A stretch of DNA of 64,000 nucleotides, from the NCBI GenBank assembly GCA_016718205.1, contig JADKEB010000016.1:62001-126000 (forward strand). Direction: 5' to 3'. A model generated the notes under the pieces. The model was not told the origin of the DNA and searched no databases. It saw only the letters and a list, made by a program, of their open reading frames with translations. Source of the DNA: Saprospiraceae bacterium. GTDB lineage: Bacteria > Bacteroidota > Bacteroidia > Chitinophagales > Saprospiraceae. Positions 43,596-52,400 of this stretch are shown here, piece after piece. The position numbers and the translations under genes are program-made. Position 1 is the stretch's first letter. Every line of letters begins with the position of its first letter.

Positions 43596-44705
43596 ATGTC
43601 TTTTATTAAGCAATATTACATAGGTCTTTTAGCTATCCTTCTAGTAGCTTCATGCGGAGCTTTAAAAGGAACAAAAATAACAGGCACCCTTACTGGCGCC
43701 GAAAATATGATGGTCTATCTGGACAATGTCACTTTAACCCAGCAACCCAATATACTTTTGCAAGAAACTGTAGGGGCTGATGGAAAATTTACTTTTTCAC
43801 TGCCCGAAGGTATTAAAAAAGGTATATATCGACTCCGTATAGGTGAGCAAGTTGCCGAAATTATTTCAGACGGCACGGAAAAAGAAGTAATTTTTAATGG
43901 TAAACTCACAGATCTAAATGAATTCAATTACAAAGTAACAGGTTCAAAGCTTACTGAATCGTACTTTCAAACCGTCAGAAGTTATATTGATCAAAAAATG
44001 GATGTTCCGGCTCTGACTACTTATACAGGTAAAACAGCGGATCCTTTGGTGGCTTATCAACTTGCAGTTAGGTTATTCACATTGAGACCTGAATTCCTTG
44101 ACCTGCATAAAGAAGTGGCAAAAAAACTTACTGCACAGGATCCCAAATTCGAGCTGGCTAAAGAGTATAATCAGGTCATCGGCCAATTGGAACAACAAAT
44201 ACAAATGGAAGCATCAGCGGCAAAAATAAAAGTCGGTGAGGACGCTCCTGAAATCGCACTACCAGGTCCTGACGGCAAAATGAGAAAGTTATCAAGCTAT
44301 AAAGGTAAAGTAGTACTTATCGACTTTTGGGCATCATGGTGCGGACCATGCCGAAAAGCCAACCCACATGTGGTTGAAGTGTATCACAAGTATAAAGGAA
44401 AAGGTTTTGATGTATTCTCTGTGTCGCTGGATGGGATAGACAGCAGAACTGCTCAAAGATTCACTGATGCCGCACAACTGAAAGAACAAACTGATGCTAC
44501 TAAACAAAGATGGATTGCAGCAATACAGCAAGACCAACTTGCATGGGATGGTCATGTCTCTGATCTCAAAAAATGGGAATGTGCGCCAGCTCAGATATAT
44601 GGCGTCAGAGGTATTCCTCAGACTTTTCTGGTAGGAAGAGACGGCAAAATAGTCGCTCTCAACCCAAGAAATGATCTTGAAGAACAAGTGCAAAAGTACC
44701 TGTAA
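43596..44705 (+). CDS. TlpA-like thioredoxin-fold lipoprotein with N-terminal DUF4369-type domain
   Basis: 369 residues. Lipobox LLVASCG with Cys20. An N-terminal beta domain (about 28-115, KITGTLTGAENMMVYLDNV) of the DUF4369 type is followed by a helical linker and the thioredoxin domain (from about 212). The redox motif is WCGPC (248-252) in VLIDFWASWCGPCRKANPH and the cis-Pro motif is GVRGIPQTFLV. Between them this protein has about 20 extra residues (RTAQRFTDAAQLKEQTDATK) compared with the usual TlpA spacing. It should act as a periplasmic or surface thiol-disulfide oxidoreductase. A clear terminator follows, so it is monocistronic. Confidence 0.87.
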   Translation: MSFIKQYYIGLLAILLVASCGALKGTKITGTLTGAENMMVYLDNVTLTQQPNILLQETVGADGKFTFSLPEGIKKGIYRLRIGEQVAEIISDGTEKEVIFNGKLTDLNEFNYKVTGSKLTESYFQTVRSYIDQKMDVPALTTYTGKTADPLVAYQLAVRLFTLRPEFLDLHKEVAKKLTAQDPKFELAKEYNQVIGQLEQQIQMEASAAKIKVGEDAPEIALPGPDGKMRKLSSYKGKVVLIDFWASWCGPCRKANPHVVEVYHKYKGKGFDVFSVSLDGIDSRTAQRFTDAAQLKEQTDATKQRWIAAIQQDQLAWDGHVSDLKKWECAPAQIYGVRGIPQTFLVGRDGKIVALNPRNDLEEQVQKYL

Positions 44706-44730
44706 GAATTCTATACATGATAGTGAATAT

Positions 44731-44766
44731 AAAGAGTCATTGTGAAAACGATGACTCTTTTTTTTA
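44731..44766 (+). terminator. Rho-independent terminator of the TlpA-like gene
   Basis: AAAGAGTCAT, a 10-base loop, ATGACTCTTT, then a run of T (eight in a row including the end of the stem). It starts 25 bp after the stop codon. Confidence 0.85.
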
Positions 44767-44821
44767 TTTATTGAACTGTCAAATAATATATCGCTAATGC
44801 CTAATTAAATACTATCAGTTA

Positions 44822-45847
44822 TCAGGCTTTCTTCAGAGTAAATCCGAATGTAGACCCTATATCAGGGGTGGATCTGACATTGATAGTCTGATCGTGGGCT
44901 TCTATGATATGCTTAACTATAGAAAGTCCCAGTCCTGAACCACCTTGTTTTCGGCTTCGGCTGGAATCCACTCTATAAAACCTGTCGAATACATGTTTTA
45001 GGTGTTTCTCATCTATGCCCAAACCGTTGTCTGAAACTTCAATTAAAATTTCAGACTCAGTATCATAAAAAGAAACCTTGGTAACACCGCCTTCCTTTCC
45101 ATACTTTATAGAATTTACCAAAAGATTGGTCAGCACCTGTCTGATCGAATCTCTGTCGCCCATTACAAAATAAGGATGTGAAGCACCCTCTTTAAATTTC
45201 AACCCTATTTTTTTCTTTTTCGCCATGGGTTTCAGATCTTTAAATATGTCATTGGTCAGCTGTCTGATATCAAATTTTCTAAATTCCATCTGCATCTGAC
45301 CTGATTCCAACCTTGTGATGATTTCAAGATCTTCCACAATATTTTGTAGTCTGACTGTATTGTCCACAGCTCTTCTAAGATAATCTTTATTGATACTTTC
45401 ATCATACAATCCTCCATCCAACAATGTATACAAATATGCTTGAATCGAAAAAATCGGGGTCTTCAACTCGTGTGATATGTTTCCCACATAATTTTTTCGA
45501 TACTCTTCCAAAGACTTCAGAGTGGCAAGCTCTTTTTTTGTGGTCTCCGCCCATTCCATCACCTTGGTGTTGACGTCTTCGAGGCTCTCTTTTGAGATAT
45601 CTTCAGCAAACTTGTCTTTTTTGGCTTCATAGATCAGTTTATATATCAATTTGACTTTTCTGAATACATATCTTTCTATAAAAAACCGAACGATCAAAAA
45701 ATTAAGAAAAATGACGGGAAGCAAAAATAGAAGTAGCCATAAAAAACTGAACCATTTGGTAAAAAGATAAATAATAACTACATTGAATACAGAAACAATG
45801 ACTGTAATAAGTATGGTAATTTGCCGTATTGTGATATTTTTATTCAC
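44822..45847 (-). CDS. PhoR-like sensor histidine kinase
   Basis: 341 residues. Two adjoining spans (about 9-31 and 34-57) with practically no periplasmic loop are followed by a linker and the HisKA domain with His126 in NISHELKTPIFS. The ATPase domain has N box (LLVNSIKYG), G1 (DNGLGID) and the PhoR-like SRSRKQGGSGLGLSIVKHIIEAH. It starts 2 bp after the stop codon of the response regulator and so forms a pair with it. The short sensor region suggests that another protein or the membrane provides the signal, as for PhoR with the Pst system, which is not in this window. Confidence 0.87.
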   Translation of the reverse strand: MNKNITIRQITILITVIVSVFNVVIIYLFTKWFSFLWLLLFLLPVIFLNFLIVRFFIERYVFRKVKLIYKLIYEAKKDKFAEDISKESLEDVNTKVMEWAETTKKELATLKSLEEYRKNYVGNISHELKTPIFSIQAYLYTLLDGGLYDESINKDYLRRAVDNTVRLQNIVEDLEIITRLESGQMQMEFRKFDIRQLTNDIFKDLKPMAKKKKIGLKFKEGASHPYFVMGDRDSIRQVLTNLLVNSIKYGKEGGVTKVSFYDTESEILIEVSDNGLGIDEKHLKHVFDRFYRVDSSRSRKQGGSGLGLSIVKHIIEAHDQTINVRSTPDIGSTFGFTLKKA

Positions 45848-45849
45848 TA

Positions 45850-46539
45850 TCAGAATTCAAACTTATAACCTACGCCTTTCATTGTAAAAATGTAATCTTC
45901 ACCTATTTTTTCGCGCAACTTTCTTATGTGAACATCGATAGTTCTATCACCTACTATTACATCGTTTCCCCATACTTTAGCAAGTATTTCCGCTCTTTTA
46001 AACACTTTTCCGGGTTTGGATGAAAGCAATGCGAGCAATTCGAATTCTTTTTTTGCCAGTCCGACATCCCTATTTCTTATAGAGACTTTAAACTGTTCAT
46101 AATCTATCTCCAGCTCACCAAAAATGTTTATTATATTCGAAGTTTCCATTCCGGAGGAATGAGCTTTCCGTCTCAGTAAAGCATTAATTCTGGATTTTAA
46201 AACATTGGGTTTGATAGGTTTATTTATAAAATCATCACCGCCGGAATCCAAAGCAGTGATTTGAGTGAATGCCTCGCTTCGGGCCGTAAGAAAAGCTATC
46301 AATGTATCCTTAAACCTGACTTCAGACCTCAATTTCTGACATACTTCTATACCATCCATACCAGGCATCATGATATCAAGTATGATCAGATCAGGATTAA
46401 ATGTTTCAGCAATGCTCAGTGCTGCAATACCATCATTGGCCAACCTGACTTCATATCCTTCCTTTTCAAGATTATATCTTAGAATTTCCAGAATATCCTC
46501 TTCATCATCTACTACAAGAATTTTATAGCCTGTTGACAT
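45850..46539 (-). CDS. OmpR/PhoB-family response regulator
   Basis: 229 residues. Receiver domain with acidic pair DDEED near 11-15, phospho-acceptor Asp55 (LIILDIMMPG), and Lys in DDFINKPI. The C-terminal winged helix has KEFELLALLSSKPGKVFKRAEILAKVWG and VIVGDRTIDVHIRKLREKIG, giving the recognition helix. It is co-transcribed with the histidine kinase downstream (2-bp gap). A consensus -7 element lies upstream at 46588-46595. Regulated genes are unknown; the divergently transcribed YccA-like gene is 216 bp away. Confidence 0.88.
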   Translation of the reverse strand: MSTGYKILVVDDEEDILEILRYNLEKEGYEVRLANDGIAALSIAETFNPDLIILDIMMPGMDGIEVCQKLRSEVRFKDTLIAFLTARSEAFTQITALDSGGDDFINKPIKPNVLKSRINALLRRKAHSSGMETSNIINIFGELEIDYEQFKVSIRNRDVGLAKKEFELLALLSSKPGKVFKRAEILAKVWGNDVIVGDRTIDVHIRKLREKIGEDYIFTMKGVGYKFEF

Positions 46540-46587
46540 TAGTTTGATTTAAAGAGGCAAAAGTACTTATTACTCAAGATTATACCA

Positions 46588-46595
46588 CAAATCTA
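46588..46595 (-). promoter_or_regulatory. Bacteroidota -7 element for the PhoB/PhoR-like pair
   Basis: Minus strand TAGATTTG (TAnnTTTG). The start point would be near 46581, about 40 nt before the regulator ATG. A 10-bp inverted repeat TTACTCAAGA/TCTTGAGTAA (46570-46579 and 46638-46647) brackets it and could be an operator. Confidence 0.5.
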
Positions 46596-46710
46596 ATATT
46601 ATTTTAATGTTAAGAATCACAACAATCGAACTAATATTCTTGAGTAAGTTCAAATAAGGTATTTCTTGGTTTTATTGGTGAAAAAATGTTCTGTATATTG
46701 AATTTATTTC

Positions 46711-46718
46711 TATATTTG
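46711..46718 (+). promoter_or_regulatory. Bacteroidota -7 element for the YccA-like gene
   Basis: TATATTTG fits TAnnTTTG and lies 37 bp before the ATG at 46756. No clear -33 box. Confidence 0.45.
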
Positions 46719-46755
46719 TGGTCGTGTTAATAAATTACCATTATAAAAAACAGAT

Positions 46756-47502
46756 ATGTCAAATTCATTTTTCAGTTCAAAAAATCCTATCCTTAATGAG
46801 GATAAACTAAAATCACTGCATACTTCCCAGGATTCCCTCACCGACAGGTCAGATGTTATGACCATTTCGGGGGCTATCAATAAAACACTAATCCTGTTTG
46901 TTATATTATTGGTATCCAGCGTATTAAGTTTCATGATGCCTACCATGTTTATGTTGATAGTAGGTATTATAGGTGGTCTTATAGCTGTGTTAGTGGCAAG
47001 TTTTAAGCCACATACTTCGGCGATTGCAGCACCCGTTTATGCTGGTTTTGAAGGAATGGCTTTGGGTACCATCTCAGCGATGTATGCAGGTATGATGGAT
47101 GGTATTATTTTACAGGCGGTATGTCTTACTTTTGGCACTTTATTGTCGATGTTAGTATTGTATAAATCCGGTCTCATCACTGTTACTGAAAAATTCAGAG
47201 CAGGTGTTATGATGGCGACCGGTGCTATTTTCTTTGTATATTTAATCAGTTTTATAGGTAGCTTTTTTGGCTGGAATATGCCGATGCTACATTCCAATGG
47301 TATGTTGGGTATAGGTATAAGTCTGGCTATCATCGCAGTGGCAGCTATGAATCTACTCTTGGATTTTGATAATTTTGACAAAGCTGCCGAATCAAACGCA
47401 CCGAAATATATGGAATGGTTCTGTGGCTTGTCTCTCATGGTTACACTCGTCTGGTTGTATCTTGAGTTTTTACGACTTTTGTCAAAATTAAACAGAGATT
47501 AG
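46756..47502 (+). CDS. YccA/Bax-inhibitor-1-like membrane protein
   Basis: 248 residues. A hydrophilic N-terminus of about 40 residues is followed by seven spans, with conserved BI-1/YccA features: PVYAGFEGMALGTISAMYAG, FLISFIGSFFGW-like segment (VYLISFIGSFFGWNMP) and the acidic DFDNFDKAAESNAPKYMEWFCGLSLMVTLVWLYLEFLRLLSKL at the end. In bacteria, YccA binds the FtsH protease and relatives may conduct Ca2+; which applies here is not known. It is monocistronic and divergent from the PhoB/PhoR-like pair. Confidence 0.87.
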   Translation: MSNSFFSSKNPILNEDKLKSLHTSQDSLTDRSDVMTISGAINKTLILFVILLVSSVLSFMMPTMFMLIVGIIGGLIAVLVASFKPHTSAIAAPVYAGFEGMALGTISAMYAGMMDGIILQAVCLTFGTLLSMLVLYKSGLITVTEKFRAGVMMATGAIFFVYLISFIGSFFGWNMPMLHSNGMLGIGISLAIIAVAAMNLLLDFDNFDKAAESNAPKYMEWFCGLSLMVTLVWLYLEFLRLLSKLNRD

Positions 47503-47703
47503 CACTCCGTCAAGAAAAAAGCCTGGGAGTACCCCAGCTCGGCGTTTTCTATGGTTTAATCAAGCATTAATTGATATTTTTTAATACATAACTGAATTTT
47601 TTATGTTGATAAAAGGCTTTTAATGATTATTAAGAGTTATTGTTACTTTTAACTGACCAAATTGCTTACTCATGGGCCTTTTGCTCCATGCATCAATCAA
47701 ATC

Positions 47704-48174
47704 TTAGCTTTTCCTTTGCTCTGGCTCTATAACTGATTGAGCTTTATCAATCTATCTTTTTATTGTCTGCACTGTTATTTCATTTTTATAGTGATCTATT
47801 AAAAACTCCTGGCTTGTAATAGTCACTTGAGATATACCATGATACAATTCTTTTACCTTTCCCACATGCATTATGGGCATCCAAATAGTGGTTTCCACGC
47901 ATAGTAAATAGTTTTGAAGCAAAAATGGGCTACTTCTGGGCTTTTAAGTTCAGAATTAGCCAGCTCGACATAGGCATTTTTTGTCTTGCTCCTTCATCTG
48001 GCATAAATATCAAACTCCCATGTCGCATCCGTAAGACTTAATTACTTCTTAACCATATTGTTGCCCAAAACCATCCAAATGAGCTTCCAAAAGTGTGTCA
48101 ACTTTCATCCTGATTTCTCCTTTAGAATGTGTGATAAAATGATCCTTAGCACAAAATAAAGTGTTATTTTTGGT
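47704..48174 (-). pseudogene. Decayed duplicate of the lipoprotein gene at 55.3 kb
   Basis: Base-by-base similarity to 55264-55725 runs from the stop codon (ATCTTA) through shared blocks such as TATTTCATTTTTAT, GGGCATCCAAATGTGG-like, TTCAGAATTAGCCAGCTC and GGCATAAATATCAAA to the leader (TAACTCCTG). The start codon is lost (CAT has become GGT on the plus strand) and many indels and stops break the frame. Homology continues to the left end of the MITE at 48244, as it does in the 55-kb copy, so gene and MITE end were duplicated together. 47503-47703 holds nothing I can identify. Confidence 0.8.
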
Positions 48175-48243
48175 AACTCCTGCCCATTTTAAAATAAATC
48201 AGTCAAATTCCTTAAAGTCGTAAACACGGCAACTTGATCTGTC

Positions 48244-48522
48244 TTAGAGTATGTTTAAATTTTTATGTTTGAGCGAAAGTGAGGAAATTTAATTTTGGAC
48301 AAGATGACTGAATGGTCTCTTCTGTGACGAGAATTGAGTAAAACACTTTACTCAATAAAGAAGGAACTGCGAGCAACTGCTCGCAGCGAATACTGAATAT
48401 AGCCAAAAAGAGGGAGCCGGAAGTTCAAGCATAGCTTGACGCTGTACGGCGAAAAATATAACGATGGCTAAAATTAAATTTGCCACTTGGAGCCAAATGA
48501 TAAAAGTTTAAACATACTCTTA
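48244..48522. mobile_element. MITE-like element, hairpin-rich type (279 bp)
   Basis: Ends TTAGAGTATGTTTAAATTTT and AAGTTTAAACATACTCTTA: terminal inverted repeats GAGTATGTTTAAA flanked by TTA. The interior has several hairpins (GCGAGCAACTGCTCGC; TCAAGCATAGCTTGA; ACTCAATAAAG region). Over most of its length it matches the elements at 55.8 and 60.5 kb. It has no coding capacity. It forms the boundary between the decayed lipoprotein gene and a truncated transposase. Confidence 0.85.
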
Positions 48523-49298
48523 CTGTAACTGTTTCTTTCACCCAATATTTCCAATTGGTTCTCATACTTTTCTAATCGAGTAAGATGATCTTCTTGTAGT
48601 TGTTTAAGTTGTTTCTTGGTAGCTTTGTTACTATCCTTTAACTGTTCGTTTAACGCTGCTAACTTATTTTTAAGTTCGGTGCTGTTTATTGGCTTGGGTG
48701 TTTCGTCTCTCCCTAATTCTGACTGATCTTGTTTTATTTGTGACTCTATTTCATGGAGTACAGATGTAATTTTTGTCTCTAACTTTGCTTTGTTCTTTTC
48801 TACTGATCCTTTCCATACAAAAGTGTATCTATTGGCTGCCGATTCAATTTTTGTACCATCTATGTATTGCACATCAAGACTTAAATACTTTAGTTCGTGC
48901 AGAAGCCTTACAACATCAGCAAATAGGGTTTGGATATGAGCCTTTAGTCTTTTACCCCGAAAATAATTTATTGTTCTATAATCTGGCATACTATTGCCTG
49001 ATAGCCACATAAAGTGAATATTTTCTTGCAACGATTTTTCTATTTTACGGCAAGAATAGACATTGGTAGTATATGCATAAAACAATACTTTTATCATCAT
49101 TCTTGGATGAAAACTTGTCGTACCGCCTCCTTTATATTGCTTGATTATATGATCAATATCCAGCCTGTCAACCACTTCATTAATTAACCGCACTGGATGA
49201 TTAACTGGGATCTTCTCAAAAATATCTTGAGGAAATAAGCTTGGAGAATTTAACGGGAGATTTTTAAATTGTATCTTTGCATACTGTTTGGGTTGCAC
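48474..49298 (-). pseudogene. IS1182-type transposase, N-terminal half only
   Basis: The first 260 residues are transposase: FPQDIFEKIPVNHPVRLINEVVDRLD, GGGTTSFHPRMMIKVLFYAYTTNVYSCRKIEKSLQENIHFMWLSG and YIDGTKIESAANRYTFVWKGS (with the first catalytic Asp) are typical of the IS1182 group, whose proteins are normally about 500 residues. After NSYSK the frame enters the MITE at 48522 and reads SMFKLLSFGSKWQI before a chance stop. The rest of the transposase is not found on the other side of the MITE, so the second catalytic half is missing and the gene cannot work. Confidence 0.85.
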
Positions 49299-49328
49299 CC
49301 CAAAGATAATATTCTTTAGGGAACAAAC

Positions 49329-49368
49329 AAAAAATCCCCGACACTTTTGTATCGGGGATCCTTTTTTA
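49329..49368. terminator. Terminator after the giant T9SS protein gene
   Basis: Minus strand: ATCCCCGATAC, loop AAAA, GTGTCGGGGAT, followed by six T. The stem has 11 pairs, one of them G-U. It lies 60-90 bp past the stop codon. A T6 run on the plus strand means that it could also work from the other side. Confidence 0.85.
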
Positions 49369-49417
49369 CCTGTTTGGGCTTTTTAGACAGCCTCGTGTAA
49401 AATTGATATTGAAAATA

Positions 49418-52400
49418 TTAGCGTATTACTGTAAATTTGATACTTTGAAGTTTGCCTTCAAGGACAGTATTCATTAAATATAGTCCTGAATCTAAGCTAG
49501 AAACATCTATTCTTAATTCATTTTCAATAGTTCCTTTGTACACTATCTGACCTGTAATATTAACAATATTAAATTGTTGTCCCACATAAGCAGCGTCTAC
49601 ATTTCTAAGTACAACAAAGTCTGACGATGGATTTGGTGCAATTTTGAAAATATTGCTTTGCAAATCTTTAGAAGATGATATCGTATTCTGAACTTCTATT
49701 TGTGATTTTATAGAGCAGCCATTACTATCTATGATGATAACATCATAAGTTCCTGGGTTGCTTACTGTAACATTGTCAGATGTATTGCCATTAGACCAAA
49801 TGTAAGAATATGGTTTTACTCCACCCTGAACGGCAAGGCTAATATTGTAACTTGAATTCACACCATCAGATACATTAGAAGTAAACGACAATGCTTCAGG
49901 TGAATTAATTTCAGAACTTATGGTTATTTCTAAGCCTGATAAAGTGTCTTTTACTACACAAGTGTAACTACCCGCAGACAAATTAGTCGCAATATTGCTA
50001 TTTGTTTGTATACCATTTGACCATTGGAAAATGTAGTTTCCTGTGCCACCAAAAGTATTGATCTTAATAACTCCATCATTTAGATTGGTACAAGTCACGT
50101 CTTTAGCTTCAAGTTGAGCACTGATTGGCGCAATAAACTGCACCACTGCATTCGTTGGTTTAACTACCACAGTTGCTAAATCTGCATTGGCAGCAAATAG
50201 TGGCAACGGTAGATTAGACCATTCTACTTTTGTATTTTCACCTGCAGCGCCTAAAGCTTTAAATTTCAAAGTAAAGATAACTTTATCATTATTTAAACTT
50301 ACTCCATTTATGCTTCCATCTGTCCAGTTAAATGTCAGTACTTTTTGACCTTGATTCACTAAAGTAGCGAAGTTATCTTCTCTCAAACCTGGAATACCAA
50401 AGTCTTGAACGCTTATCAATTTAACTTTAGTAGAATCCCATTTCACACTTCCTTCAATAGCTACCATCCTGTTGAAATCTTTTGCTCTAACTGGAACTAA
50501 AAAAGTACCATCATTCAATGCATATGATGAGCCTAATTGAATCCTTACAGAGTCAACAGCATTTCTATTGTTTCCTCCAAGGTTTCTAATGCTTTGCGTG
50601 TTACTGTCATCTAAATCTCCAACTTTAATAGCGTAAAAATCTGATTGCATTTGATCACTATTTAATGGATTGTAAGTGATACTCTCTGGGAAGTTTTGAC
50701 TTACATTAAAATTAGACTGAAACTGGTGAGCAACAGGAACAAATCTCCATGATGTATTACTAGGGAAAGTCTCAATCAATCTCAATTGCATTCTTTGAAG
50801 TATTACTACATCCAAAGCATTAATCACTTTATCATTATTGACGTCTGCTGCTATCTGCTTGTATGGTGTATTCAAAGGATCTATCAGTAACAAATGTCTT
50901 TGTAACCTTACAATGTCCAATGCATTGACACCATTGAGATGATCAGTATTTTTTTCAGGCTTAATTTCTACTTGTGTTCCTGCAGCTACCTGATTAAAGC
51001 TGTACTTTCCTTCATTATTGGTGACATTCATATTTTGAGGATTGGTCATCAGTTTTACCTCTGTGGCAGGCATCAATTTTAAAGATGAATGCGTTTTGAT
51101 CACACCTGAAATATTATGACCTGTAGGTAAAGCATTGATACAAGCAGAACCATTGACCAACTGAAGACTTAATTTCTGTAAGCTTCCGCTATAAGCTTCG
51201 CTTTTTACTGGATCGTCAGAGAAGAATATATTTACTGGAGTTGTTGCCGTGCTACTAAATCTACATCTTATATAAAATAAAGCTGTTTGATCTGGAAGTG
51301 ATTTTGCATTAGCTTGTGACCAGAAAAATCTTACGTGATCAGGCTGAATATAATGATTACTTCCATTCTCGATAGTACTGTTGTATTGCTCTAAACCTAT
51401 GAAAGATAATTTTGACGGATCTGAACACCTTACTGTAAAGTTAAACGTCAAGATATCATTAAATTTAGCAACTTGGATAGGAATCAATACGTCCTGACCT
51501 GCACTACCACAAATATTGTTTGGAATACTGAATGTACAATCGTGATTTGAGTTTATTGTAACGGTATGACATTGTGTTGAGCTGCCGCAACTATTTGTGA
51601 CTGTCAAACAAACATTGTGTGTTCCTGAAAGGAAAACAACTACAGGGTTTTGAGAATTTATGGTAGTACCTGCAGCAGGTGTGCCACTTCCAAAATTCCA
51701 AGTATAGGTAACAGCGCCGGTACTCGTAGAAGTGAAATTAACTCCAACACCTGTAATATTGTCTGTAAAATTAGCTATTGGATTGGTACAAGATACGACA
51801 GATACACTTTTAGAACATGAATTGAAATATTTTGTACTTGGATCGTAATATGAAACGACTACAGGCACATTTACCGCTCCATTTACAAATGGTAATTGGA
51901 TCTGATTGCCAGTACCCAAGATTGCTCCTGTACCAGCATTGGTCCACACTACATTAGTAAATGCTGGATTTACATTCAGTGTTACAGCCGTAGCATTGTG
52001 TGTTTGAGTGATCGCAGATGTACAGTGAGACGGATTGCACAAATAAATATTTTTACAACACATCTTCCATGCTCCATTTTCTAAGTAGCTAATTGAAAAC
52101 GTATGCGGACCACATGTTGAAGTTACAGGAACTGTGATTGTAGATGTTGTTCCAATATTGGTTCCTGACTGAGTCCATTGTACATTCGTTATACCTGAGC
52201 TATTCAGGAATGAAAGATTCAAAGTATTTCCATCAGAACTATAAGTATATACAATTCTATCTTGACAATTGGCCGGAGGACAGATATTGATTTTTTTACA
52301 ACATACTATCCAACATTGTGTAGCAGGATTGAAGTAATATACAGAAACCGTTTTTTCCGCACAAACCCAACCTGATGGAAGTGTAAATGCACCATTAGTA

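Noticed and set aside
46570..46647. Operator of the PhoB-like regulator (TTACTCAAGA/TCTTGAGTAA)
   Set aside because: OmpR-type proteins usually bind direct repeats, and the arms are 58 bp apart; noted with the promoter but not called as a site.
48474..49298. Intact insertion sequence
   Set aside because: The protein is half the usual IS1182 length, its last 14 residues come from a MITE, and no matching inverted ends were found around it.
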